Assembly (NCBI GenBank): GCA_017549335.1
Contig: JAFYVB010000029.1
Location: 91,153 to 155,152 of the forward strand
Origin: Clostridia bacterium
GTDB taxonomy: Bacteria; Bacillota; Clostridia; Christensenellales; Aristaeellaceae
Direction of reading: 5' to 3'
DNA length: 64,000 nucleotides
The position numbers and the translations under genes were made by a program. The notes beneath the pieces were generated by a model. The model was not told the origin of the DNA. It saw only the letters and a list, made by a program, of their open reading frames with translations, and searched no databases. Position 1 is the stretch's first letter; each line of letters starts with the position of its first letter. Of the stretch, positions 34,901 through 42,532 are shown piece after piece.

Positions 34901-35345
34901 TCAAAACCGCTTCTCCGTATTGCGTCAAGGCAAACAGTTTCTCCATGTCCGAATCATCAAGGGCGATGCAGCCGGCTGTCCAGTCACTTGCGCTCCCGCC
35001 CCCGTGAATGTATATCTCACCGCCCAGAGGTGTTCCCCAGGGCGGTCTTTTTTGCTCATTTTCAGCCTTTTCAAAGAGCGGAAGCAGCGACGGATCCAGC
35101 CGTCCTTCGGAAGCGGCGTTTTTTGCGTCTGTAAGCGACGGATAGCTGATGCCTAATCCTTGACCGAACTTACCCTGTTCGCGCTTCAGACAGACAAAAT
35201 ACCGCCCTTCCGGCGTTTTTCCGTCACCTTCACACTGTTTATGTCCTTCAGGCATTTTTCCCAGCGCCGCGCGACAACAGAATAAGCCTTTCCCCGTTCT
35301 GTCATAAAGCGTGAGACGGCGTTCTTTCTTCTCGATAACGATCAT
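34890..35345 (-). CDS. L,D-transpeptidase (YafK/YkuD-like), no signal peptide
   Basis: 151 residues from ATG at 35345 (AAGGA six bases upstream; TTG at 35351 is possible). It is a bare YkuD domain: EKKERRLTLYD, GDGKTPEGRYF, the His strand YIHGGG, and the active site DWTAGCIALDDSDM with the nucleophile Cys. The box lacks the Arg of SHGCIR and is closer to the YafK type. No signal peptide, membrane helix or LysM is visible, so export by the general route is not supported. It is transcribed with DUF554 (9 bases apart). Confidence 0.88.
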   Translation of the reverse strand: MIVIEKKERRLTLYDRTGKGLFCCRAALGKMPEGHKQCEGDGKTPEGRYFVCLKREQGKFGQGLGISYPSLTDAKNAASEGRLDPSLLPLFEKAENEQKRPPWGTPLGGEIYIHGGGSASDWTAGCIALDDSDMEKLFALTQYGEAVLITP

Positions 35346-35354
35346 GTTCAATCC

Positions 35355-36035
35355 TTATAAAAACGGTACGATAATGAGAGGCAGGAAAATGGCAGGCAGC
35401 ATATTCCCTACGGCAATGTGCTCTTTGCGCAGCATATTCAGCGCAACGCCAATGATCAAAACGCCGCCCACAGCGCTCATTTCGGTAATTACGGCAGCTG
35501 TCAGCAAAGGCTCAACAATACCCGAAAGCAAAACGATGGCGCCCTGATAGACAAGCACGCTGACCGCAGAAACAGCCACGCCCAAGCCATAGGTTCCGGC
35601 GAAGAAAATAGATGAAATGAAATCCAGCACCGATTTGGCATAGATCGTGCTGTGATCGCCGCGAAGTCCGGAATCCATGCTGCCAACGATCGCCATCGCG
35701 CCCACGCAGAACATGAGCGACGCCGTCACAAATCCTTTGGAAAAATCGGCATTGCGCTCTCCCGATGCAAATCTTTTTTGAACCGCATTGCCAAGATAAT
35801 CAAGCCTGCGCTCAATATCGATCCATGTACCAATCAGTGCGCCGAGAGCCACGCATACGATCACCACAATCATATTTGCCGTCTCAAGGGCGCCTGACAC
35901 ACCGATCACCAGCACGCAAAGTCCCAGAGCGCCCGTTACGGTTTTGGCATAGCGTTCCGAAAGTCTTTTGCGGAAAAAGCAGCCGATCAGCGAGCCGACT
36001 ACAACGACCAAAGCATTGACAATAGCCGAAATCAT
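35355..36035 (-). CDS. DUF554 membrane protein
   Basis: 226 residues with six or seven hydrophobic helices. Family features include the N-terminal ALVVVVGSLIGCFF, ALGALIGTWIDIERRL, the DUF554 hallmark FCVGAMAIVGSMDSGLRGDH, and a C-terminal helix pair. Members (YdfK/YqgA) are possible transporters of unknown substrate. ATG follows AAAGGA. It has its own promoter and leads the transpeptidase gene. Confidence 0.93.
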   Translation of the reverse strand: MISAIVNALVVVVGSLIGCFFRKRLSERYAKTVTGALGLCVLVIGVSGALETANMIVVIVCVALGALIGTWIDIERRLDYLGNAVQKRFASGERNADFSKGFVTASLMFCVGAMAIVGSMDSGLRGDHSTIYAKSVLDFISSIFFAGTYGLGVAVSAVSVLVYQGAIVLLSGIVEPLLTAAVITEMSAVGGVLIIGVALNMLRKEHIAVGNMLPAIFLPLIIVPFL

Positions 36036-36064
36036 AATCAGGATCCTTTCAAGAGATATGTGAA

Positions 36065-36093
36065 ATTATACACCCTGCCAAGCAGAGAATCAA
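36065..36093 (-). promoter_or_regulatory. Promoter of the DUF554-transpeptidase pair
   Basis: Minus strand: TTGATT (4 of 6), spacer of 17, TATAAT (6 of 6), about 30 bases before the ATG. Confidence 0.7.
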
Positions 36094-36106
36094 TCCAATA
36101 TTTCAC

Positions 36107-36147
36107 ACAAAAAAGACCGCCGTGCTTTCACACGACGGTCTCTTTTT
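36107..36147 (-). terminator. Terminator of the rplU-prp-rpmA operon
   Basis: Minus strand: AAAAAGA, then GACCG-CGTG paired with CACG-CGGTC around a 6-base loop, then a T-run. It lies just downstream of rpmA. Confidence 0.85.
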
Positions 36148-36152
36148 GTCTC

Positions 36153-36437
36153 TTACTGCTCGACGGGGTAGATGCAGACCTGCTTCTTGTCGCGGCCCAG
36201 ACGCTCGAAACGAACGATACCGTTGGCCTTGGCGAACAGGGTGTCATCCTTACCGATGCCTACGTTCTTGCCGGGATGGATGCGAGTACCACGCTGACGG
36301 ACAAGAATGTTGCCGGCCAGTACGAACTGACCATCGGCGCGCTTCGGTCCGAGACGCTTGGATTCGCTGTCACGGCCGTTGCGGGTAGAACCCATACCTT
36401 TTTTATGAGCGAACAACTGAAGATTCAGCTTCAACAT
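36153..36437 (-). CDS. rpmA: 50S ribosomal protein L27 (with cleavable N-terminus)
   Basis: 94 residues from the ATG at 36437. The N-terminus [18 protein letters not shown] contains the Bacillota-type extension: cleavage after LxLQxFA exposes AHKKG, whose tip reaches the peptidyl-transferase centre. The rest is the basic L27 body ([38 protein letters not shown]). The processing protease Prp is encoded directly upstream. The gene ends at a terminator. Confidence 0.99.
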   Translation of the reverse strand: MLKLNLQLFAHKKGMGSTRNGRDSESKRLGPKRADGQFVLAGNILVRQRGTRIHPGKNVGIGKDDTLFAKANGIVRFERLGRDKKQVCIYPVEQ

Positions 36438-36454
36438 TGTGTTTTCCTCCGATC

Positions 36455-36769
36455 TCACCGGGTGGTGATGTGAATATACTTGGGATAAGACGCTTCGATA
36501 TCGCGCACGCCCTGTTCAAATGTGCGGAGAATGACCTCGGCATCGCGGCTTTCGCAGCCTTGAGGCAGCGTCACCTTCATGTAGCCGTCTTCCACTTCAA
36601 TCTGAGGTATAACCCCGGCCACGCTTTCCAGCGCATTGGCGCAGGTGGTGGAGAGAACGGAAACGGCCGCACAGACGATATCCTTACCGGCTCTGGCAAA
36701 ACCTGCATGGCCTTTGCACATGAACCCGACGGGCTTTTCTTCGCTGTGAAACAGGGTAACAGTGGTCAT
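36455..36769 (-). CDS. prp: Ribosomal-processing cysteine protease Prp
   Basis: 104 residues. The catalytic pair is seen in [18 protein letters not shown]: the His and, eleven residues on, the Cys. Prp removes the N-terminal extension of L27, which is essential in Staphylococcus aureus. The gene lies between rplU and rpmA as in other Bacillota, its ATG overlapping the rplU stop (TGATG). Confidence 0.96.
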   Translation of the reverse strand: MTTVTLFHSEEKPVGFMCKGHAGFARAGKDIVCAAVSVLSTTCANALESVAGVIPQIEVEDGYMKVTLPQGCESRDAEVILRTFEQGVRDIEASYPKYIHITTR

Positions 36770-37074
36770 CAGGCGTTGATGGCAACGATCTCAACCTTGG
36801 TGAAAGGCTGACGATGACCGGCCTTGCGGCGATAGTTCTTCTTGCTCTTATACTTGAGGATGTGGATCTTCTTGCCCTTGCCCTGCTGCAGGACCTTGCC
36901 CACCACAGAAGCGCCGGCCACCACGGGGTTGCCAACTTCGACAGTCTCGCCGCCCAGCATGAGCACGGGGAAGGTGACTTCGTCGTTCACTTCGTTGTTC
37001 AGTTTCTCAACATAGATGACGTCTCCCTGAGAGACACGGTACTGTTTGCCGCCGGTAGCAATAATCGCGTACAT
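36769..37074 (-). CDS. rplU: 50S ribosomal protein L21
   Basis: 101 residues from the ATG after a GGAGG. The typical start [14 protein letters not shown] is followed by [17 protein letters not shown] and [19 protein letters not shown] in sense (here [14 protein letters not shown]). L21 binds 23S rRNA in the large subunit. It heads the rplU-prp-rpmA operon behind a long leader. Confidence 0.99.
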   Translation of the reverse strand: MYAIIATGGKQYRVSQGDVIYVEKLNNEVNDEVTFPVLMLGGETVEVGNPVVAGASVVGKVLQQGKGKKIHILKYKSKKNYRRKAGHRQPFTKVEIVAINA

Positions 37075-37178
37075 TCTGGCAGCACCTCCTATTTCAAACT
37101 CGCCGGGCAATCACAGACGTCTTTCAGCCTTGAGGCAGTGTGCAAGCACACGTTTAGAAGCCCCTCCCGAGCGGCTAC
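37075..37178 (-). ncRNA. Probable L21 leader (autoregulatory 5' element)
   Basis: About 104 bases separate the predicted transcription start from rplU. They contain a strong hairpin (CGTGTGC-TTGC-ACACTG region) and GC-rich conserved-looking stretches. An L21 leader at this place is a known Bacillota element. I infer it from position and structure potential only; I could not align it. Confidence 0.6.
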
Positions 37179-37184
37179 CCTAAT

Positions 37185-37213
37185 AATGTAACATATTGCA
37201 AGTGTTTCGTCAA
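37185..37213 (-). promoter_or_regulatory. Promoter of the rplU operon
   Basis: Minus strand: TTGACG (5 of 6), spacer of 17, TACATT (4 of 6). Confidence 0.65.
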
Positions 37214-37236
37214 TAGAAAACCACAAATTTTCTGCC

Positions 37237-37569
37237 TTATTTTTCGCAAAAACACAGGATTTCCTTGCCTTTTTCCCGGGCATACTCCATCTCACGCCGC
37301 ACACTGTCGCCTATATATCCATCGGGATTTACAATGTACACACTGTCTGCCAGATCGATCTTGCAAAGATGAATTTCCCCCAGCAGCTCCTTTTCCTCTT
37401 CCGTCAAATCCCGATTAAGAACATGGGGCAGCACGCCGATCACAGCATAACCTTTTTCCAGTTCAAGGCGCTGAGCGATTTCATGCATCAGCCGTTCAAA
37501 CCGATAGGATCCGCAGATCACAACGACCTTCCTTTTCTTTACGTCTTGCACCAAAGGCTTTTCCTCCAT
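37237..37569 (-). CDS. Nucleoside 2-deoxyribosyltransferase-like protein
   Basis: 110 residues if started at ATG 37569. That codon directly abuts a terminator hairpin, and a GGAGG lies inside the first codons, so TTG 37554 or GTG 37551 may be the real start. KVVVICGSYRFERLMHEIA resembles the first strand and phosphate loop of the deoxyribosyltransferase/SLOG-like family. HLCKIDLADSVYIVNPDGYI and SVRREMEYAREKGKEI resemble its second half with the catalytic Glu. Members cleave or sense nucleotide N-glycosidic bonds. The function is uncertain. Confidence 0.75.
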   Translation of the reverse strand: MEEKPLVQDVKKRKVVVICGSYRFERLMHEIAQRLELEKGYAVIGVLPHVLNRDLTEEEKELLGEIHLCKIDLADSVYIVNPDGYIGDSVRREMEYAREKGKEILCFCEK

Positions 37570-37571
37570 GC

Positions 37572-37593
37572 AAAAAGCGGCACAAAGCCGCCT
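37572..37593 (-). terminator. Terminator after the LytTR regulator gene
   Basis: Minus strand: GCGGC, TTTGT loop, GCCGC, then TTTTT, immediately before the next gene's ATG. Short but typical. Confidence 0.6.
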
Positions 37594-37599
37594 TTCGCT

Positions 37600-38361
37600 T
37601 TATTCATACATTTTTTCCAGTTCTTCGTACTTATCCTGCGTGATCAGGGCATCGTGATCCGTCCCTTTCAGGCGCACCACGTACGTCCAGCGGCCGTAAG
37701 GCGTGATGTCATGGATACAGTTAAGATTGATGATATAGCTGCGATGACTGCGGAAAAACACGGTGCTATCCAGCCTTGCTTCCATTTCCGAAAGCGTATC
37801 CCCCGTGGAATAACCGCTGCCGTCCACAGTATAGAGAACGGTGGACCTCTCCTCGCGCTGCACAAGCACGATATCCGCCATATTGACAAAGGTTACGCCG
37901 TCGCGGTGCTTGATCATCATCCGTCCCGAAGTACGCACTTTCACAGGCGCCTCTTCCTTTTCGATGGCAGGCCGCTTTTTCAGCATCAGCCTGTCGCGGA
38001 TACGAGAGAGCGTTTCGGTAACGCGCTGTATCGGGAAAGGCTTTACCAGATAGTCAAAGGCGTATACGTCAAAGGCGTCGCGGCGGTATTCCTCATGCCC
38101 GGTGGCAAACACCAGAATGCAGGAAGGATCCTCATCCTCAATGCGGTTTGCGCATTCAACGCCGTTGAGCCGCGGCATATCCACGTCCAGAAATACAACG
38201 TCCGGTTTATGCTCCCGATACATTTCAAGGAGCTGCTGCCCGTCTTCTGCTTCGCCAATGAGCGTAAAGCCCTCTGTGCGCTCGATCATCTTGCGCAGGA
38301 TCAGCCGCATTCCCGGCTCATCATCAGCAATCAGTACGCGGATCTCATCATTGCTCTTCAT
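37600..38361 (-). CDS. LytTR-family response regulator
   Basis: 253 residues. The receiver domain has IADDEPGMRL (acidic pair), phospho-Asp59 (FLDVDMP) and VKPFP (Lys). The LytTR DNA-binding domain occupies about 145-250, with VNMADIVLVQREERSTVLYT and FFRSHRSYIINL, the strand-helix unit that contacts DNA. Such regulators control virulence, bacteriocin or autolysin genes, usually with a 6TM histidine kinase. No kinase gene is adjacent, so this is an orphan in the window. ATG follows AAGGA. Confidence 0.95.
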   Translation of the reverse strand: MKSNDEIRVLIADDEPGMRLILRKMIERTEGFTLIGEAEDGQQLLEMYREHKPDVVFLDVDMPRLNGVECANRIEDEDPSCILVFATGHEEYRRDAFDVYAFDYLVKPFPIQRVTETLSRIRDRLMLKKRPAIEKEEAPVKVRTSGRMMIKHRDGVTFVNMADIVLVQREERSTVLYTVDGSGYSTGDTLSEMEARLDSTVFFRSHRSYIINLNCIHDITPYGRWTYVVRLKGTDHDALITQDKYEELEKMYE

Positions 38362-38370
38362 GTATCCTTC

Positions 38371-38877
38371 TTATCTCCTTGAAGCCGAACGCGGACGGTT
38401 CAGCACTTCGTTGAGTACGAATGCCTGAAGTACGCTATCTCGGTCAAAATTCAGTTTAAGACCGGGAACGGTTTTCGCCGCGGCAGGTGCTTTCCTTTGG
38501 ATCGCGGGTTGGTCAGCTCTCAATTCGCGCTCGTCGGCAGGGCAGGGAATTCCCTGTTTGCCTTCATGTTCGTGGGGTTCGGCAGCTTTCTGATCGATCT
38601 TTATCCGAACGGCGTTTACGGCATTTTGGGCAGCGGCGGGTGCAGCGGGTTTAAGCACTTTTTTCTCCGGCTGATCAAACGCAGGCTTTTTCTCTTCGGA
38701 GTCGTCGTCATCCTCCAGCTTTTCAAGCACCTTATCCAGAAAAGCCTCGATTTTTTCCACCGGTTCCTTCGGTGCACGCTTGCTGCGCACAGCCTTTTGC
38801 GCTTCGGATGCTTTTTTGTTCGTTGACTTGATCAAAGCGGAAATAATCGCAAAAATGATAATCGGAAGTAATTCCAT
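38371..38877 (-). CDS. Single-pass membrane protein with low-complexity middle, FloA neighbour
   Basis: 168 residues. An N-terminal helix (LLPIIIFAIISALI) anchors it. Then comes a charged, Lys/Glu-rich stretch with a possible coiled coil at about 40-62 (EKIEAFLDKVLEKLEDDDD), then an Ala/Pro-rich linker. The last 27 residues form a more ordered motif, LNFDRDSVLQAFVLNEVLNRP. The composition is unlike an enzyme. It directly follows the flotillin-like gene, and a comparable short anchored protein follows FloA in relatives, so a scaffold role with FloA is likely but not shown. Confidence 0.7.
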   Translation of the reverse strand: MELLPIIIFAIISALIKSTNKKASEAQKAVRSKRAPKEPVEKIEAFLDKVLEKLEDDDDSEEKKPAFDQPEKKVLKPAAPAAAQNAVNAVRIKIDQKAAEPHEHEGKQGIPCPADERELRADQPAIQRKAPAAAKTVPGLKLNFDRDSVLQAFVLNEVLNRPRSASRR

Positions 38878-38909
38878 TATTCACTGCCCCTCCTTTCCTG
38901 ATACTCCCG

Positions 38910-38927
38910 CCCTGCCTTACGGCAGGG
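38910..38927. other. Hairpin between floA and the next gene
   Basis: CCCTGCC, TTAC loop, GGCAGGG. There is no T-run, so it is more likely a processing or stability element than a terminator. Confidence 0.5.
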
Positions 38928-38952
38928 CAGGGATATTAGAGGCGGTTATTGC

Positions 38953-39942
38953 TTAATTTTCTTCCGCGGGCTTGGGATTTGCAGCAGTGGCGATGCCGTT
39001 GCGCATTTCGGTATCGGCGATCACGTTCTTCATCTGATAGTAATCCATTACGCCAAGCTTGCCTTCACGCAGCGCTTCGGCCATGGCCAGGGGCACCTGA
39101 GCCTCGGCTTCCACAACGCGGGCACGCATTTCCTGAACGGCAGCCACCATTTCCTGCTCACGGGCAACGGCGATGGCGCGGCGTTCTTCCGCCTTGGCCT
39201 GAGCGATGCGGCGATCGGCTTCGGCCTGATCCATCTGCAGCTGAGCGCCGATGTTGCGGCCAACGTCTACGTCAGCGATATCGATGGAGAGGATCTGGAA
39301 CGCGGTGCCGTTATCCAGACCGCGGTTGAGCACATTCTGGCTGATGGAATCGGGATTCTCCAGCACTTCCTTATGGGTCTGGGAAGAACCGATGGTGGTA
39401 ACGATGCCTTCGCCGACGCGGGCGATGATGGTTTCTTCACCGGCGCCGCCCACCAGACGGGTGATGTTGGTGCGAACCGTTACGCGAGCCTTGGCACGCA
39501 GCTCGATGCCGTCCTTAGCCACGGCGGCGATGGGAGGCGTTTCAATCACCTTGGGGATAACGCTCATCTGCACAGCCTTGAGAACGTCACGGCCGGCCAG
39601 GTCAATGGCGCAGGCCTGGGAGAAGCTCAGGCCGATGCTGGCCTGCTGGGCGGAGATCATGGCCTTGGCAACGCGCTCGATGTTACCGCCGGCAAGGAAG
39701 TGCTTTTCCAGCTGATCGATGGTCATATCAAGGCCGGCTTTGCGAACCATGATGTAGGTATCCACCAGGCGATGGGGAGAGATGCGGCGCAGACGCATAC
39801 CGATCAGGGAAGAAACCTTCAGCTTAACGCCCGAAGACAGCGCGCGAACCCACAGGCCCAGGGGCACATAGCGCAGGAAGACAACAACCAGCAGAATCGC
39901 AATTACGATCAGGGTAATGATCATTACAGAAGAAATATCCAT
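38953..39942 (-). CDS. floA: Flotillin-like protein FloA
   Basis: 329 residues. An N-terminal membrane helix (about 5-25) is followed by the SPFH/YqfA domain: [60 protein letters not shown], and [21 protein letters not shown] helical, Ala/Glu-rich coiled-coil tail follows ([16 protein letters not shown]). FloA forms lipid-raft-like membrane foci that help membrane-bound complexes assemble. The NfeD-like partner is encoded 26 bases upstream in the same operon. Confidence 0.97.
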   Translation of the reverse strand: MDISSVMIITLIVIAILLVVVFLRYVPLGLWVRALSSGVKLKVSSLIGMRLRRISPHRLVDTYIMVRKAGLDMTIDQLEKHFLAGGNIERVAKAMISAQQASIGLSFSQACAIDLAGRDVLKAVQMSVIPKVIETPPIAAVAKDGIELRAKARVTVRTNITRLVGGAGEETIIARVGEGIVTTIGSSQTHKEVLENPDSISQNVLNRGLDNGTAFQILSIDIADVDVGRNIGAQLQMDQAEADRRIAQAKAEERRAIAVAREQEMVAAVQEMRARVVEAEAQVPLAMAEALREGKLGVMDYYQMKNVIADTEMRNGIATAANPKPAEEN

Positions 39943-39968
39943 TTTTGTTTCTCCTTTTCAAATAATAC

Positions 39969-40451
39969 TTAGGCCTTTTCAACAAAGACCGTAGTTCCGT
40001 CCACTTTGCGGATGCGAACCGACGCACCGCGTTCGATATACTCGCCTTCCGTCATCACATTCAGGCGGCCGCAGCTGAATTCGGCAACGCCCACGGGCCG
40101 CAGTACCGTAATCACCTTGCCTACCTCGCCGACAAGAGAAAGCATATCATCATTTTCCTCGTTCTTTTCAGGTGCCATGTCGCCGTTCAAAACAAACTCG
40201 GATTTACCAAGTTTCCCCTTTGCAACCGAGCGCACCGTGATCGAAATGAGGATCGCCAGCAGCGCCAGCACAATCACCGTAAGACCAAGACCGACCGTGG
40301 GGCCAAAGTTCATCCACGTCAGCACAATGCCAAGGAGCAGCAGTCCGCAGCCCGCAAGGCCGGGAAGCCCAAAGCCGGGCATATATACCTCCACCAGTAA
40401 AAGCGCTATGCCTACCAGTAAACAGATACCAATGGGAATCAGCAGTTCCAT
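39969..40451 (-). CDS. NfeD-like short membrane protein
   Basis: 160 residues from the ATG at 40451, placed by AAGGAAGGAG. Three or four membrane helices in the first 85 residues (LLIPIGICLLVGIALLLVEV, GLAGCGLLLLGIVLTW, LGLTVIVLALLAILIS in pieces) are followed by an OB-fold tail (SLVGEVGKVITVLRPVGVA). It is the short NfeD type lacking the ClpP-like protease. NfeD proteins pair with SPFH partners, here FloA. Confidence 0.9.
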   Translation of the reverse strand: MELLIPIGICLLVGIALLLVEVYMPGFGLPGLAGCGLLLLGIVLTWMNFGPTVGLGLTVIVLALLAILISITVRSVAKGKLGKSEFVLNGDMAPEKNEENDDMLSLVGEVGKVITVLRPVGVAEFSCGRLNVMTEGEYIERGASVRIRKVDGTTVFVEKA

Positions 40452-40482
40452 TTTCTTTCTCCTTCCTTTTGTTGATGACTGC

Positions 40483-40491
40483 ATCATATCA
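40483..40491 (-). promoter_or_regulatory. Possible extended -10 promoter of nfeD-floA
   Basis: Minus strand: TGA-TATGAT, an extended -10 with no clear -35, about 30 bases before the NfeD start. Confidence 0.4.
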
Positions 40492-40529
40492 CAAAACTTA
40501 TCGCTTGTGTTGATTTTTCGCCGAAAACA

Positions 40530-41123
40530 TCATTTTCGTGTCTGAATTGTCAAACTGTCCCGCAAAATGCACACATCCTGCTCATAAACCTGCTTTAGTT
40601 CGCGGCGATAGATCACCGCTGCGGGGTGATACAGCGCAAACAGCGGCAGACCATTGCAGGCTGTATGCCACTTTCCGTGCATATCGCCGATGGTGCTTTT
40701 GCCCATCAGCGCGCGCAGCGGCACATTTCCCAGCGTCACCAATGCACGGGGCTTTACAAGCTCGATCTCCTTCATCAAATAGGGGGTAAACAGCTCGATC
40801 TCCTCACGGCTGGGCGCACGGTTTTTGATACGGCCTGTGCTGCCCACGGCAGTGGGCCGGATCTTGACCACATTACTGACGAAAATATCCTCACGCTTCA
40901 TCTGCATCAGTTCAAGAAACTCATCCAGATTCTTGCCTGCTTTTCCCACAAAAGGCCGTCTTTTGATGGTTTCCTGCTCGCCCGGTGCTTCACCGATCAG
41001 CATCAGCGGCGGAGCGTCATGCTGCCCGTCGCCAAACACCAGGATTTTATCTTCTCCCGGAAACAGAGGCTTGAAAAACGCCTCCACCTCACGTTCAAAC
41101 GCTTTCAGATCCGCCATTTTCAT
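40530..41123 (-). CDS. Uracil-DNA glycosylase family protein without Fe-S cysteines
   Basis: 197 residues. The family-4-type fold is clear: LMLIGEAPGEQE (water-activating loop), PFVGKAGKNLDEFL, FVSNVVKIRPT, VTLGNVPLRALMG and YHPAAVIYR (the HPxA leucine-loop region). But all four Fe-S ligands of family 4 are absent: there is no N-terminal CxxC, KCRPP reads KIRPT, and the AACxPFL position reads ELFTPYL. It is therefore a cluster-less paralogue of the gene just upstream, which keeps them. Activity on uracil is likely but unproven. The two genes overlap by 29 bases. Confidence 0.85.
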   Translation of the reverse strand: MKMADLKAFEREVEAFFKPLFPGEDKILVFGDGQHDAPPLMLIGEAPGEQETIKRRPFVGKAGKNLDEFLELMQMKREDIFVSNVVKIRPTAVGSTGRIKNRAPSREEIELFTPYLMKEIELVKPRALVTLGNVPLRALMGKSTIGDMHGKWHTACNGLPLFALYHPAAVIYRRELKQVYEQDVCILRDSLTIQTRK

Positions 41124-41682
41124 TCGCCTCCAGTTCCTTTAGTTTTGCCATGACCCGTTTCAAATCATTCCATGCATCCCGTTTTTTGCTTTCATCGCGC
41201 AAAAGCGCCGCAGGATGATAGGTGGGCATGAACCACACGCCCTTTTTCTCGATCCACATTCCCCGCTCACGGGTAATGCGGAAATCCTCACGAATCAGCG
41301 TTTTGGCCGCCGTGGAACCCAGCAGCACGATGACTTTGGGCTTTACAAGGGCAACCTGCTGTCGAAGATAGGGCAGACACGCTGCCGCTTCCGCGGCGTC
41401 GGGCACGCGGTTCTGGGGCGGACGGCACTTAACGACGTTGCAGATATACACGTCATCGCGGGTCATACCCATGGCGCTGATCATTTTTGTCAGCAGCTGT
41501 CCCGCCTTTCCCACAAAGGCAAGGCCCTGCATATCCTCATCTGCGCCGGGACCTTCGCCGATGAACATCAATTTGGCATGGACATCCCCCTGCCCCGGCA
41601 CCTTGTTGTGGATCTGACGGCACAAATCACATTTTTGACAGTTGTTTATCTCCTCATACAGTGACTGCCACGAAACGCGCAT
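41095..41682 (-). CDS. Family 4 (Fe-S) uracil-DNA glycosylase
   Basis: 195 residues. Fe-S ligands: Cys15 and Cys18 (NCQKC), a third Cys in NVVKCRPPQNRVPD and a fourth in AACLPYL. Catalytic motifs are MFIGEGPGADED and TYHPAALLRDESK. It removes uracil from DNA, starting base-excision repair. It lies between a small membrane protein gene and its cluster-less paralogue. Confidence 0.95.
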   Translation of the reverse strand: MRVSWQSLYEEINNCQKCDLCRQIHNKVPGQGDVHAKLMFIGEGPGADEDMQGLAFVGKAGQLLTKMISAMGMTRDDVYICNVVKCRPPQNRVPDAAEAAACLPYLRQQVALVKPKVIVLLGSTAAKTLIREDFRITRERGMWIEKKGVWFMPTYHPAALLRDESKKRDAWNDLKRVMAKLKELEANENGGSESV

Positions 41683-41693
41683 ATTCTCGCCCC

Positions 41694-41918
41694 TCAGTTT
41701 TTAAATATGGAAAACATCGCAGAAAATACACCCGACAGATCGCGGTACAGCCAGTTGCACAAACTGACGATCAGCACGATCAGCAGGAAAATCGCAAAAA
41801 CGCCTGCAACCACACCGAAAAACTCCATCAGGCCCGCCATCATGCGCATCCTGTCCAGTTTTTCCTCGCGATCCAGTTCCTTTTTGATATAGTAATCGTC
41901 ATGGGGGTCAAAATTCAT
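41694..41918 (-). CDS. Small single-pass membrane protein
   Basis: 74 residues from the ATG behind GGAGGG; the longer open frame upstream has no ribosome-binding site. A charged N-terminus (NFDPHDDYYIKKELDREEKL) precedes one long hydrophobic helix (VVAGVFAIFLLIVLIVSL), and the tail is amphipathic. I recognise no family. It lies between trmL and the glycosylase gene on one transcript. Confidence 0.75.
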   Translation of the reverse strand: MNFDPHDDYYIKKELDREEKLDRMRMMAGLMEFFGVVAGVFAIFLLIVLIVSLCNWLYRDLSGVFSAMFSIFKN

Positions 41919-41931
41919 AGTTCCCTCCGTG

Positions 41932-42447
41932 TCACACGTAATCCATCCACGGCTGCACGGTGTCATCCCGTCCGGTGAGCGCGCCCGCTTCCTTGAGGTT
42001 TTTAAATTCCTGCTGGCGCAGCGCTTCATACAGCACGATGGCTACGGAATTGCTCAAATTAAGTGATCTCGCTTCCTCTCGCATGGGGATGCGTATGCAC
42101 CGGTCATAAACACGGCTCAAAAGCGATTCAGGCAGTCCCTTGGTTTCACAGCCGAAAACGATGAAATCATTTTCACCGTACCGAACCTCATGATACCCTC
42201 TGGGGGCTTTGGTGGTGGCAAAGTGATACACCGCCTCCGGATATTCCTTCATCATTGTATCGAAATCGGGATGCACATGCAATTCCATCAAATGCCAGTA
42301 ATCAAGCCCTGCGCGCTTCAGGTATTTATCGCTCAGTTGAAATCCCAAAGGCTCTATCAGATGCAGCACGCTGCCCGTTGCGGCGCAGGTGCGGGCAATA
42401 TTTCCGGTATTCTGGGGAATTTCGGGAGCATACAAAACGATATGCAT
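41932..42447 (-). CDS. trmL: tRNA (cytidine/uridine-34 2'-O)-methyltransferase
   Basis: 171 residues, a minimal SPOUT methyltransferase with the knotted SAM site: APEIPQNTGNIARTCAATG, LGFQLSDKYLKRAGLDYW, IVFGCETKGLPE and IPMREEARSLNLSNSVAIVL in pieces. It 2'-O-methylates the wobble base of tRNA-Leu species. ATG follows AAGGAG. It starts the minus-strand run through the glycosylases. Confidence 0.97.
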   Translation of the reverse strand: MHIVLYAPEIPQNTGNIARTCAATGSVLHLIEPLGFQLSDKYLKRAGLDYWHLMELHVHPDFDTMMKEYPEAVYHFATTKAPRGYHEVRYGENDFIVFGCETKGLPESLLSRVYDRCIRIPMREEARSLNLSNSVAIVLYEALRQQEFKNLKEAGALTGRDDTVQPWMDYV

Positions 42448-42469
42448 GAATGTTTTCTCCTTTTATTGC

Positions 42470-42497
42470 TTGAAAACAGCGTTCAGTGTGCTATAAT
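42470..42497 (+). promoter_or_regulatory. Promoter of the sugar-nucleotidyltransferase-like gene
   Basis: TTGAAA (5 of 6), spacer of 16, TATAAT (6 of 6), about 35 bases before the ATG. Confidence 0.7.
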
Positions 42498-42532
42498 AAC
42501 AAAGGTACATTATTATTTAAGGAGCGATTCCT

